From NCBI GenBank assembly GCA_039197885.1, contig JBCCTY010000001.1, forward strand, positions 11,326 through 75,325: a stretch of 64,000 bases of DNA, read 5' to 3'. Positions within the stretch are counted from its first letter, which is position 1. Every line of letters begins with the position of its first letter. Below, in pieces: positions 39,763 to 47,797 of the stretch. Below the pieces are notes generated by a model, which ran no database searches, had not been told where the DNA came from, and saw only the letters and a list, made by a program, of their open reading frames with translations. Both the position numbers and the translations under genes were made by a program. The DNA comes from JBCBSZ01 sp039197885. GTDB lineage: Bacteria; Actinomycetota; Acidimicrobiia; Acidimicrobiales; Poriferisodalaceae.

Positions 39763-40025
39763 GATGCGCCTCCGGCGAGTTCGCCGAGGTAGGCCTCGAT
39801 GGCGGCGATCCCGACCCGGGCTTCGATGCTGGCCTGCGCGACGGTGGAAACTCGGACCATGCCCGTGGCCATGCGGAACTGACGGACCAGCTCGATGTAG
39901 TGGGCGGTGCTGATGGGGAGGTGCGCCCGGTGGCGGGCCTCGATCTCGGCCATCTCCCGCTTGATCTCGGCGAGTTCCTTGACCCAGAACTGGCGGTAGC
40001 GTTTCGCGTCATCGAGCTCGGTCAC
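39759..40025 (-). CDS. Hypothetical helical early protein
   Basis: 88 aa from GTG 40025 (GTGA overlap). Mainly helical (YRQFWVKELAEIKREMAEIE, VAQASIEARVGIAAIEAYL). Co-translated with the upstream membrane protein. Unknown. Confidence 0.45.
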   Translation of the reverse strand: MTELDDAKRYRQFWVKELAEIKREMAEIEARHRAHLPISTAHYIELVRQFRMATGMVRVSTVAQASIEARVGIAAIEAYLGELAGGAS

Positions 40026-40255
40026 GGGAGGGTCACCATCCCGGCCGCGTTGAGGCCGTAGAAGATGGCGCCCATGCCGACGGTTCCGCCGGCGAGGCGG
40101 GTGATGAGCCCTCCGCCGAGGTGTGCGCCGATGAAGAACGCTCCGGCGGCCAGAGCGGCGAAGAGGCCGAGCTGCTCCTGGTAGCTGGTGACGAGCACCG
40201 CGGCGAGCAGGAGGAGGCCGATGGTGACGGCCATGAACATCGAGTCGGGCTTCAT
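40022..40255 (-). CDS. Small membrane protein, early operon
   Basis: 77 aa with three hydrophobic stretches (FMAVTIGLLLLAAVLVTSY, LFAALAAGAFFIGAHLGGG, GTVGMGAIFYGLNAAGMV). Second gene of the leftward operon after the excisionase-like gene (ATGA overlap). A candidate superinfection-exclusion protein by position only. Confidence 0.5.
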   Translation of the reverse strand: MKPDSMFMAVTIGLLLLAAVLVTSYQEQLGLFAALAAGAFFIGAHLGGGLITRLAGGTVGMGAIFYGLNAAGMVTLP

Positions 40256-40452
40256 GCCGCACCACCAGCCGGGTGGGCCTCGCGCGAGGTGCTCTGCTCG
40301 AGCGCCTCGACGTCGCTGATGCGGATTCGGTACTGGCCGCCCGGCAGACGGAAGTAGGGGAGAGTGCCCGCCTTCATCCAACGGGTGACCGTGTCCCGGT
40401 GCACCCGCAGCCGCTCGGCCACCTCGTTGATCGAGAGGGTGTTCTGCGTCAT
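40252..40452 (-). CDS. Excisionase-like winged-helix DNA-binding protein
   Basis: 66 aa. LSINEVAERLRVHRDTVTRW followed by GTLPYFRLPGGQYRIRISDV is the classic excisionase/MerR-type helix-turn-helix plus wing. First gene of the early operon, facing the repressor. GGGAG precedes the ATG, but the -10 box AACGAT is seven bases upstream, so the mRNA would start at the ATG. Likely acts in excision and/or as a Cro-like switch. Confidence 0.8.
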   Translation of the reverse strand: MTQNTLSINEVAERLRVHRDTVTRWMKAGTLPYFRLPGGQYRIRISDVEALEQSTSREAHPAGGAA

Positions 40453-40459
40453 GGCTCCC

Positions 40460-40545
40460 ATCGTTGCCACGCCATGCTGCAAATGTCAACACGATGCCGC
40501 AACAGTCGGAGAAGGGTGGCAATTGCGGGCATCGTCCCGTAACGT
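40460..40545. promoter_or_regulatory. Immunity switch: divergent promoters with three ATGC(C)YGCAA-type sites
   Basis: Leftward: TTGACA (minus strand, 40489-40484), 18 bases, AACGAT (40465-40460). Rightward: TGGCAA (40517-40522), 17 bases, TAACGT (40540-40545). Sites ATGCTGCAA (40474-40482) and ATGCCGCAA (40494-40502) lie exactly 20 bp apart around the leftward -35. A reversed copy (40523-40532, reading ATGCCCGCAA on the minus strand) lies in the rightward spacer. This is the layout of repressor operators. Confidence 0.65.
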
Positions 40546-40552
40546 CATGCAT

Positions 40553-40807
40553 ATGAGCGCAGGGAGTGACGTACTAGAGGCGATGAAGCGGCTGAGTGGT
40601 CACACGGATGTGTCCATCTCGGAGGCGACGGGCATCCATCGCGACCGACTTCAGCGAATCCGGCGCGGACGGAGCTCCGTGACAGCCGACGACATCGTCG
40701 TCCTGTCCGAGTTCTTCAACGTCGAGCCTGCGAGCTTCTTCATGCAGGTAGAGGAGGCCGTGGGCCACTTCATGGAGAGGAACCAGGTGATCAGCGCATC
40801 TAGATGA
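40553..40807 (+). CDS. XRE-family phage repressor
   Basis: 84 aa. The helix-turn-helix is ISEATGIHRDRLQRIRRGRS followed by TADDIVVLSEFFNVEP, a standard XRE pattern. There is no C-terminal peptidase domain, so it is not LexA/CI-type self-cleaving. I start it at the second ATG, seven bases after TAACGT, rather than the ATG at 40547. Presumed lysogeny repressor binding the adjacent sites. Its TGA overlaps ATG 40804, which is in frame with kgd. Confidence 0.75.
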   Translation: MSAGSDVLEAMKRLSGHTDVSISEATGIHRDRLQRIRRGRSSVTADDIVVLSEFFNVEPASFFMQVEEAVGHFMERNQVISASR

Positions 40808-40932
40808 ACTGCGCGTTCGACACGGGGGCGAGGCTACCGGCGGCATCCGCCGCGGCGGGGGAGCAGGAGCTCGGATCGGCGGTGTCGGAAGGGGCCCGGA
40901 TCCGGGTCGTGGCGCCCGGTACGCTCCGGTTC
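40808..40932. other. Prophage-host junction region and kgd promoter
   Basis: The right prophage boundary (attR) must lie here or just inside the repressor; no core can be defined without attL. It contains a CGGCGG-CAT-CCGCCG hairpin (40838-40852), a 12-bp palindrome CCCGGATCCGGG (40895-40906) and TACGCT (40920-40925) seven bases before the kgd GTG. Kgd's frame is open through the whole stretch from ATG 40804. Confidence 0.5.
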
Positions 40933-43900
40933 GTGGCGCTTTCCGATGACTCCCTGCTCGGGCCGAACTCCTGGCTCGTCGACGAGATGTACGACCGCTG
41001 GAGGGAGAACCCCTCCTCGGTGAGCTCCGAGTGGCAGGAGCACTTCGCCAACGGGGGAGGGCCGGCGATCGACACCGAGCTCGCGAGCCCGCCGAGTCCC
41101 GCCCCGCCGCCGGCCGGCAACGGGTCCACCGGCAACGGGTCCACCGGCAACGGCGCAGCCGCCGCCCCGTCAGCCGCCCCCGCCCCCGCCCCCGCCCCGG
41201 CGCCGGCCGCCCCCGCCCCGGCAGCTCCCTCGCCGAAGCCCGCCGCCCCGTCAGCCGCCGCCGAGGAGCCCGAGGGCGAGCCACTCCGGGGTGCTGCCGC
41301 CCGGATCGTCGCCAACATGGAGGCCAGCCTCGAGGTCCCGACGGCGACGAGCTATCGCCAGATCCCGAGCCGCCTGATCGAGGTGAACCGGGCGGTGATC
41401 AACAGCTACCTCGGGCGCATCCGGGGCGGGAAGGTCTCCTACACCCACCTGATCGGCTACGCGGTCATCCGGGCCATGGACGAGATCCCGGGCATGCGCC
41501 AGACCTACGTCGAGGGACCCGACGGCAAACCACGCGTCATCAAGCACGAGCACGTCGGACTCGGCATCGCCGTCGACGTCGAGAAGTCCGACGGCAGCCG
41601 ATCGCTGCTGGTGCCCGCCATCAAGGAGGCGGGAGCGATGGACTTCAAGGGCTACTGGCAGGAGTACGAGTCGCTCATCCGCAAGGTCCGCGACAACAAG
41701 CTCTCGGTCGACGACTTCTCCGGCGCCACGCACAGCCTGACCAACGTGGGGACCATCGGCACGCTCCAGTCGGTGCCGCGCCTGATGCCGGGCCAGGCCG
41801 CCATCATCGGCGTCGGGGCCATCGACTTCCCGGCCGAGTTCCGGGGGAGCGACCCCGTGAAGCTCGCCGAGTTCGGCATCTCCAAGGTCATCACGGTCTC
41901 GAACACCTACGACCACCGGGTGATCCAGGGCGCCGAGTCGGGCCTGTTCCTCAAGCGAGTCGAGGAGCTCCTGCTCGGGCAGGACGGCTTCTACGACGAC
42001 CTCTTCGCCACGCTCGACGTGCCGTACGAGCCCGTGCGCTGGCGGCGTGACGTCAACCCGATCGACCGCGAGGGCACGCTGCTCCAGAAGCAGATGCAGG
42101 TGCGCAAGATCATCCAGATGTACCGGGTCCGGGGCCACCTCATCGCCGACCTCGACCCGCTGCGGATGCGACCACCGTCGCTGCACGCCGAGCTCGATCC
42201 GGCCACCTACGGCCTCACGATCTGGGACAACGACCGGGAGTTCCTGACCGACGACCTCCCCGGCCCCGACCGGATGAAGTTCGGCGACATCCTCCACCTG
42301 CTGCGCGATGCCTACTGCCGGACGATCGGCGTGGAGTACATGCACATCTCGGATCCGAAGGAGAAGTCCTGGATCCAGCAGCGCGTCGAGGGGCCGCAGG
42401 CGGAGTTCACCTCCGACGAGGTGGTCCACATCATGCGTCGGCTCAACGCCGCCGACGCGTTCGAGAAGTTCCTCCACAAGCGCTACGTCGGCCACAAGCG
42501 GTTCGGCGTCGATGGAGGCGAGGCGGTCATCCCACTCGTCGACGCCATCCTCCAGGAGGCGGCCGACGACCGACAGGTCACGGCCTCGGTGATCGGCATG
42601 GCGCACCGAGGACGGCTGAACGTCCTGTCGAACATCATGAACAAGTCGCTGGGCCGGATGTTCCTGCAGTTCGAGGGGGGCGTCGACCCGAGCACCGTGC
42701 AGGGCTCCGGCGACGTGAAGTACCACCTCGGTCAGAAGAGCACCTTCACCAGCCAGGCCGGCAACGACCTCGACGTCGAGCTCGCGGCGAACCCGAGCCA
42801 CCTCGAAGCGGTCGACCCGGTCGTGATCGGCATGGCCCGTGCCCGCGAGGACATCACGCCGCCTGCCGGGTCCTTCCCGGTGCTGCCCGTCCTGCTCCAC
42901 GGCGACGCCGCCTTCGCCGGCCAGGGCGTGGTCGCCGAGACCCTCAACATCTCGAAGATCCCGGGCTACCGCGTGGGCGGCACCGTTCACGTCGTCATCA
43001 ACAACCAGGTCGGCTACACGACGCCGCCGAGCCAGGCTCGCTCCTCGGAGTACGCCACCGACGTCGCCAAGATGGTGCAGGCCCCGATCTTCCACGTGAA
43101 CGGCAACGATCCCGAGGCGTGCGTGCGAGTGGCCCGCCTGGCCTACGACTACCGCCAGGAGTTCCACAAGGACGTCGTCATCGACATGCTCTGCTATCGG
43201 CGTCACGGGCACAACGAGGGCGACGATCCCAGCTACACCCAGCCGCTGATGTACCAGCGGATCGACGAGATGAAGTCGGTCCGCGAGCTCTACGTCGAGG
43301 CGCTCATCGATCGCGGCGATCTCACGCCCGAGCAGGTCGCCGAGTTCGAGGCCGACTTCGAGAGCCGTCTCCAGGGCGCGCTCGACGAGACCCGTGCGAA
43401 CGCACCCGACGAACCGCCGACGATCGCGGCGGGCCAACATCCGCCACCCCCGCCCGACGTCGAGACCGGCGTCGACCGCGCCGTGCTCGATCGGATCCAT
43501 ACGGCCTTGAACGACCTGCCGGAGGGCTTCACGCTCCACCCGAAGCTGGCCAAGCAGTTCGCGACGCGGACGAAGATGTTCGAGTCGGGCGAGGCCGACT
43601 TCGGGTTGGGTGAGACCTTCGCCTACGGCTCGTTGCTGCTGTCGGGCACACCGGTGCGCATCGCCGGGCAGGACTCGCGTCGGGGCACCTTCGCCCACCG
43701 CCACGCCGTCTACCGCGACTACCACACCGAGGACGAGTACTTCCCGCTGCAGTCGCTCTCGGACGACCAGGCCACCTTCTGGATCTACGACTCGATGCTG
43801 TCGGAGTACGCCGCGCTCGGCTTCGAGTTCGGCTACTCGACCCAGCGTCCGGAGACCCTGGTGATCTGGGAGGCGCAGTTCGGCGACTTCGTCAACGGCG

Positions 43901-44616
43901 CGCAGATCATCATCGACCAGTTCATCGCGGCGTCCGAGGACAAGTGGGGCCAGCGGTCCGGGCTCGTGATGCTCCTGCCGCACGGCTACGAGGGTCAGGG
44001 CCCCGAGCACAGCTCGGGTCGTCTCGAGCGCTTCCTGATCCTGTGCGCCGAGAACAACATGTGCGTCGCCAACGTCACCACCGCGGCGCAGTTCTTCCAC
44101 CTGCTCCGGCGTCAGATGGTGGGTGACCTCCAACGGCCGCTCGTCGTGTTCACGCCGAAGTCGCTGCTCCGCGCCAGGCAGGCCCGCTCACCGATCGAGG
44201 CGTTCACCAGCGGCAGCTTCCAGGAGACCATCGACGACCCCGAGGTCGCTGATCGCGACGCCGTGCGCTCGGTCGTGCTGTGCTCGGGCAAGATCGCCTA
44301 CGAGGCGATGCAGCACCGCGACCAACGGGGTGCGCCGTCGGCGATCGTCCGGATCGAGCAGCTGTACCCGTGGCCCGAGGACGAGATCGACGCCATCATC
44401 CGCGGCTACCCCGGCGCGGAGGAGATCGTCTGGCTGCAGGAGGAGCCGGCCAACATGGGGGCCGCGAACTTCGTCGGCGCCCGGCTCTTCCGCACCTACG
44501 GCTCCGAGTACGGCGTGCGCACCGCCAGCCGCCCCGAGTCGGGGAGCCCGGCGTGCGGCAGCGCGGTGGTCCATGCCCAGGAAGCCGAGCGCCTCATGGC
44601 GGAGCTGTTCGCCTGA
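40933..44616 (+). CDS. kgd: Multifunctional 2-oxoglutarate decarboxylase/dehydrogenase E1-E2 (Kgd)
   Basis: 1227 aa from GTG 40933, matching the length of mycobacterial Kgd (about 1230). The N-terminus LLGPNSWLVDEMYDRWRENP is the conserved E1o opening. A Pro/Ala linker at about 50-110 is followed by the E2 succinyltransferase domain with NTYDHRVIQG (catalytic His near 327), then the thiamine-diphosphate E1 domain (AHRGRLNVLSNIMNKS near 555, VVINNQVGYTT near 690). Oxidatively decarboxylates 2-oxoglutarate in the TCA cycle. The upstream ATG 40804 would add 43 unconserved residues. Likely leaderless mRNA from TACGCT. Confidence 0.95.
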   Translation: MALSDDSLLGPNSWLVDEMYDRWRENPSSVSSEWQEHFANGGGPAIDTELASPPSPAPPPAGNGSTGNGSTGNGAAAAPSAAPAPAPAPAPAAPAPAAPSPKPAAPSAAAEEPEGEPLRGAAARIVANMEASLEVPTATSYRQIPSRLIEVNRAVINSYLGRIRGGKVSYTHLIGYAVIRAMDEIPGMRQTYVEGPDGKPRVIKHEHVGLGIAVDVEKSDGSRSLLVPAIKEAGAMDFKGYWQEYESLIRKVRDNKLSVDDFSGATHSLTNVGTIGTLQSVPRLMPGQAAIIGVGAIDFPAEFRGSDPVKLAEFGISKVITVSNTYDHRVIQGAESGLFLKRVEELLLGQDGFYDDLFATLDVPYEPVRWRRDVNPIDREGTLLQKQMQVRKIIQMYRVRGHLIADLDPLRMRPPSLHAELDPATYGLTIWDNDREFLTDDLPGPDRMKFGDILHLLRDAYCRTIGVEYMHISDPKEKSWIQQRVEGPQAEFTSDEVVHIMRRLNAADAFEKFLHKRYVGHKRFGVDGGEAVIPLVDAILQEAADDRQVTASVIGMAHRGRLNVLSNIMNKSLGRMFLQFEGGVDPSTVQGSGDVKYHLGQKSTFTSQAGNDLDVELAANPSHLEAVDPVVIGMARAREDITPPAGSFPVLPVLLHGDAAFAGQGVVAETLNISKIPGYRVGGTVHVVINNQVGYTTPPSQARSSEYATDVAKMVQAPIFHVNGNDPEACVRVARLAYDYRQEFHKDVVIDMLCYRRHGHNEGDDPSYTQPLMYQRIDEMKSVRELYVEALIDRGDLTPEQVAEFEADFESRLQGALDETRANAPDEPPTIAAGQHPPPPPDVETGVDRAVLDRIHTALNDLPEGFTLHPKLAKQFATRTKMFESGEADFGLGETFAYGSLLLSGTPVRIAGQDSRRGTFAHRHAVYRDYHTEDEYFPLQSLSDDQATFWIYDSMLSEYAALGFEFGYSTQRPETLVIWEAQFGDFVNGAQIIIDQFIAASEDKWGQRSGLVMLLPHGYEGQGPEHSSGRLERFLILCAENNMCVANVTTAAQFFHLLRRQMVGDLQRPLVVFTPKSLLRARQARSPIEAFTSGSFQETIDDPEVADRDAVRSVVLCSGKIAYEAMQHRDQRGAPSAIVRIEQLYPWPEDEIDAIIRGYPGAEEIVWLQEEPANMGAANFVGARLFRTYGSEYGVRTASRPESGSPACGSAVVHAQEAERLMAELFA

Positions 44617-44644
44617 TCGTCGGCGGTGCCGTCGGTCGACCCCG

Positions 44645-45295
44645 TCAGAGCTCGAGGCCGGTGATGTCGGCGAGCTCGGCGCGGGCGTCGTCGGGGTCGA
44701 CCACCTTGATGGTCCGCATGCCCATGGCGCGCGCCGGCTTCAGGTTGATGCCGAGGTCGTCGAGGTAGACGACGTCCTCGGCCGCGCAACCGGCCGCCTC
44801 CAGCGCGAGCTCGTAGAACCGGCGCTCGGGCTTGCGCACGCCCACGATGCTCGATTCGACGATCACGTGGAACAACCCCATCACCTCGTCGATGGCTGCG
44901 GCACGCTCTGCCGTCGTCGCCATGCCCGGTCCCTCGCCCGCGCGGACGTTGTTCGTGACGCACACGCACCGCAGCTCCGCTCGGCACCGGCGCAGCGCCT
45001 CGACCATCTCCGGGCGGAGGTCACCGGAGAGGCAGTCGAGCACCCGTCGTCCGCTGACCTCGTGACCGAGCGCAGCGGCCTCCGCCTCGAACGCGACGAC
45101 GAACTCGTCGACGGTCAGCTCGCTGCGCTCGAGACCGGCCCACGCGTTCGTGTCGGGGTCGGTCGCGTTGATCGTCCGGATGAGATCGACGGGCAGCCCG
45201 GCCTCGGTCTCGTAGCGACGGAAGGCCTCGAACGGGCTCGTCGTCACGACGCCTCCGAAGTCCCAGAACACGGTGGTGGGTCGCGGTCGCGTCAT
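44645..45295 (-). CDS. HAD-superfamily hydrolase (HAD-IA)
   Basis: 216 aa. Motif I is VFWDFGGVVTTS (the second Asp is replaced by Gly-Gly, as in many HAD-IA members), motif II lies at CVTNN, motif III at GVRKPERRFYELAL and motif IV at VVYLDDLGINL. A small-molecule phosphatase or dehalogenase-like enzyme; substrate unknown. On the minus strand TACCCT lies seven bases before the ATG (leaderless). Convergent with kgd. Confidence 0.85.
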   Translation of the reverse strand: MTRPRPTTVFWDFGGVVTTSPFEAFRRYETEAGLPVDLIRTINATDPDTNAWAGLERSELTVDEFVVAFEAEAAALGHEVSGRRVLDCLSGDLRPEMVEALRRCRAELRCVCVTNNVRAGEGPGMATTAERAAAIDEVMGLFHVIVESSIVGVRKPERRFYELALEAAGCAAEDVVYLDDLGINLKPARAMGMRTIKVVDPDDARAELADITGLEL

Positions 45296-45357
45296 GGCGC
45301 GCAGGGTAGGTGGCGCGCTGGTCGCCGCCCCAGATGCAGCGGTGACTCGGTGGTATC

Positions 45358-45371
45358 CGTTGCACGCAACG
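45358..45371. promoter_or_regulatory. Inverted repeat CGTTGC-AC-GCAACG upstream of the NYN gene
   Basis: A perfect 6-bp-arm dyad lies just after a TATCCG box (45354-45359) that could be the -10 element of the downstream gene, so the dyad would cover the transcription start. It lies between two divergent genes. A repressor site is plausible; the regulator is unknown. Confidence 0.4.
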
Positions 45372-45398
45372 CAGCACGTGGTTCACTTGACACCCGTC

Positions 45399-47006
45399 AT
45401 GGTCTCTCACGTCGTCGTCGACGGATCGAACCTCGCCACCGAGGGGCGCAAGGTCCCGAGCCTCGCCCAGCTGCGCGACGCCGTCGCCGAGTTCCGGGCC
45501 GAGTTCGCCCCCGAGCAGTGCACCGTGATCGTCGACGCCACCTTCCCCAACCGGATCGATCCGAGCGAGGCCGACGACTACCAGCGCGCCATCGACGAGA
45601 ACGAGTTGCTGACCCCGCCAGCCGGAGCGGTCGGGCGCGGCGACGCCTTCGTGCTGCAGATCGCCGACAAGGCCGACGCAGTCGTCCTCTCGAACGACTC
45701 GTTCCAGGAGTTCCACGGTGAGTACCGCTGGCTCTTCGCCGACGAGCGCTTGATCGGTGGCAAGCCGGTACCCGGCGTCGGCTGGGTCTTCGTCGAGCGA
45801 ACGCCGGTCCGTGGGCCCCGCAGCCGTCGCGCCGTGCGCGAGGCCAAGGAGAAGGGCGCCAAGCAGTCGGAGCCGACGAGCCGCGCGCCGGCCAGGAAGA
45901 AGAAGTCGTCGGCCAAGAAGGCAGCGGCAGAGCGATCGGCAGCTTCGACGGCCGGGAGCGACGAGGGCGACCAGCCCCGCCGTCGTCGTCGGTCGCGTCG
46001 CAAGCAGGCCGCTCCCGAGGTCGAGGCCGAGTCGAGCCCAGCCGCGGAGGATGCGGTCGAGCCGGACGGCGCCGAGGCCGCCGACGACGGGGCCTCGTCG
46101 GGCTCGGGCACGCGTCGCCGACGCCGTCGCCGTCGGTCGACCACGCGCACCGACGGCGCGGCCGACGTCGACACCGACGCCAGCGGCACCGATGCCGAGG
46201 CCGACGCCAGCGGTGGCCGCTCGGGCGGCAGGCGCCGGAGCGCGAAGAGCGAGCCGCTCAACGAGGTGTTGCCCTTCCTCGAGTTCGCCGGCGCGAACCC
46301 GCCGGGCGCCGAGGTCGACGGCGTGGTGGAGCGCTTCTCGTCGCACGGTGCCTACGTGCTGGTCGACGCGGTGCTCTGCTACATCCCGCTGAAGTCGATG
46401 GGCGACCCACCGCCGAACCGGGCCCGCGACCTGTTGACCAAGGGCGAGACGCAGCGGTTCGTCGTCGACAGCGTCGACGCCCCGAACCGCGGCGTCGACC
46501 TCGCTCTGCCCGGCTTCCGTCAATCCGACGACGGACCGGACGACCTTGATCTGGACGAGCCCGACGACGGTGACGTCGTCGACTCGTCCTCCTCGACCCC
46601 TGACACTGGGAGCACAGCAACGATGGCAGCAAAGAAGAAGGCGTCGGCCAAGAAGGCCGCCACCAAGAAGAAGGCCGCCGCCAAGAAGGCGCCGGCGAAG
46701 AAGAAGGTGGCAGCGAAGAAGGCCCCGGCCAAGAAGAAGGTCGCGGCGAAGAAGAAGGTCGCCGCGAAGAAGGCGCCGGCGAAGAAGAAGGTGGCAGCGA
46801 AGAAGGCCCCGGCGAAGAAGAAGACCGCAGCGAAGAAGGCCACCTCGAAGAAGAAGGCCGCCACCAAGCGGGCCCCGGCCAAGAAGAAGGCCCCGGCGAA
46901 GAAGAAGACCGCTGCGAAGAAGGCCCCGGCGAAGAAGAAGACCGCCGCCAAGAAGGCGCCGGCGAAGAAGAAGGCGGCAGCGAAAAAGCGCTCCGCTCGC
47001 CGCTGA
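45399..47006 (+). CDS. NYN/PIN ribonuclease-like protein with S1 domain and histone H1-like Lys/Ala tail
   Basis: 535 aa from ATG 45399; a GTG at 45378 is also in frame. Residues 1-130 are a Zc3h12a-type NYN domain: VVVDGSNLATEG (first Asp), VDATFPN and AVVLSNDSFQEF (further acidic residues). A charged linker with Arg runs follows. An S1-like RNA-binding domain lies at about 304-366 (GVVERFSSHGAYVLVD). From about 408 the protein is almost entirely Lys, Ala and Pro, like histone H1 or actinobacterial HU tails. Suggests an RNA-processing enzyme tethered to nucleic acid. The fusion is unusual. Confidence 0.75.
   Translation: MVSHVVVDGSNLATEGRKVPSLAQLRDAVAEFRAEFAPEQCTVIVDATFPNRIDPSEADDYQRAIDENELLTPPAGAVGRGDAFVLQIADKADAVVLSNDSFQEFHGEYRWLFADERLIGGKPVPGVGWVFVERTPVRGPRSRRAVREAKEKGAKQSEPTSRAPARKKKSSAKKAAAERSAASTAGSDEGDQPRRRRRSRRKQAAPEVEAESSPAAEDAVEPDGAEAADDGASSGSGTRRRRRRRRSTTRTDGAADVDTDASGTDAEADASGGRSGGRRRSAKSEPLNEVLPFLEFAGANPPGAEVDGVVERFSSHGAYVLVDAVLCYIPLKSMGDPPPNRARDLLTKGETQRFVVDSVDAPNRGVDLALPGFRQSDDGPDDLDLDEPDDGDVVDSSSSTPDTGSTATMAAKKKASAKKAATKKKAAAKKAPAKKKVAAKKAPAKKKVAAKKKVAAKKAPAKKKVAAKKAPAKKKTAAKKATSKKKAATKRAPAKKKAPAKKKTAAKKAPAKKKTAAKKAPAKKKAAAKKRSARR
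46623..47003 (+). repeat. Degenerate AAGAAG/GCCCCGGCG coding repeat (H1-like tail)
   Basis: About 127 codons built of units such as KKAPAKKKVAA and KKKTAAKKAPA. The nucleotide repeats are close to perfect in places, so copy number probably varies between strains. The tail carries a very high positive charge. Confidence 0.8.
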
Positions 47007-47023
47007 GGTCTAACGTCTCCCGG

Positions 47024-47797
47024 GTGCGCATCGCGACCTGGAACGTGAACTCGCTGCAGGCTCGCCTCGAGCGGGTCGAGCACTGGTTGTCCAGTGCTCG
47101 GCCCGACGTGGTCTGCCTGCAGGAGACGAAGCTCGCCGACGACGCCGTGCCCGCCTTGGCCTTCCAGGCCCTCGGCTACGACTGCGTCCACCACGGAGAA
47201 GGCCGCTGGAACGGCGTCGCGATCCTGTCCAGGGTCGGCATCGACGACGTCGTGAGCGGCTTCGCCGAGGGCATCGAACCCGACACCGACGCGCGCCTCG
47301 TCACCGCGACCTGCGCTGGCGTGCGCGTCACGTCGGTCTACGTCCCCAACGGACGGTCGGTCGACGACGACCACTACCGCTACAAGCTCTCCTGGCTCGC
47401 GCGACTCCGCGAGCATCTCGATGCGACCTCGAGCCCGGACGACGACGTGGTCGTGCTGGGTGACTGGAACGTCGCGCCGACCGACGACGACGTGTGGAGC
47501 CCCGAGCAGGTCCACGGCTCGACGCACATCACCGCGCCCGAGCGCGACGCCGTCGAGGCCCTGCGTGACTGGGGGCTCGTCGACGTGTTCCGCCGGCACC
47601 ACCCCGAGACCGGGCTCTACTCGTGGTGGGACTACCGACGGGGTGACTTCCACCAGCGCAAGGGTCTGCGCATCGACTTCGCGCTCGCGTCGACGTCGGT
47701 GGTCGAGCGCACCGAGTTCGTCGTGATCGACCGCAACGCCCGGAAGGGCAAGCAGCCGTCCGATCACGCGCCCGTCGTGCTCGATCTCGCCGCATGA
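47024..47797 (+). CDS. xthA: Exodeoxyribonuclease III
   Basis: 257 aa from GTG 47024, seven bases after TAACGT (leaderless). Motifs of the EEP nuclease family in order: RIATWNVNSLQARL, VVCLQETKL (catalytic Glu), YVPNGRSVDD, VVLGDWNVAP (Asp/Asn pair) and a final KQPSDHAPVVLDL (Asp-His). Repairs abasic sites and 3' blocks in DNA. ATGA overlap with the thioesterase gene. Confidence 0.93.
   Translation: MRIATWNVNSLQARLERVEHWLSSARPDVVCLQETKLADDAVPALAFQALGYDCVHHGEGRWNGVAILSRVGIDDVVSGFAEGIEPDTDARLVTATCAGVRVTSVYVPNGRSVDDDHYRYKLSWLARLREHLDATSSPDDDVVVLGDWNVAPTDDDVWSPEQVHGSTHITAPERDAVEALRDWGLVDVFRRHHPETGLYSWWDYRRGDFHQRKGLRIDFALASTSVVERTEFVVIDRNARKGKQPSDHAPVVLDLAA

Noticed and set aside
40804..40932. 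ATG 40804 as the normal kgd start
   Set aside because: The 43 extra residues resemble no Kgd N-terminus, whereas GTG 40933 gives the conserved opening and usual length. I keep it only as a possible lysogen-specific extension.
41251..44133. 960-codon minus-strand frame inside kgd
   Set aside because: Antisense shadow produced by high-GC codon bias; kgd on the plus strand matches a known family along its full length.
45387..45392. TTGACA six bases before the NYN start codon as a promoter -35
   Set aside because: It is too close to the start codon for a functional -35 of this gene; the -10 would fall inside the coding region.
46623..47003. CRISPR or minisatellite reading of the AAGAAG repeats
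   Set aside because: The repeats are in frame and encode a Lys/Ala tail; there are no spacers. No CRISPR array was seen anywhere in the window.
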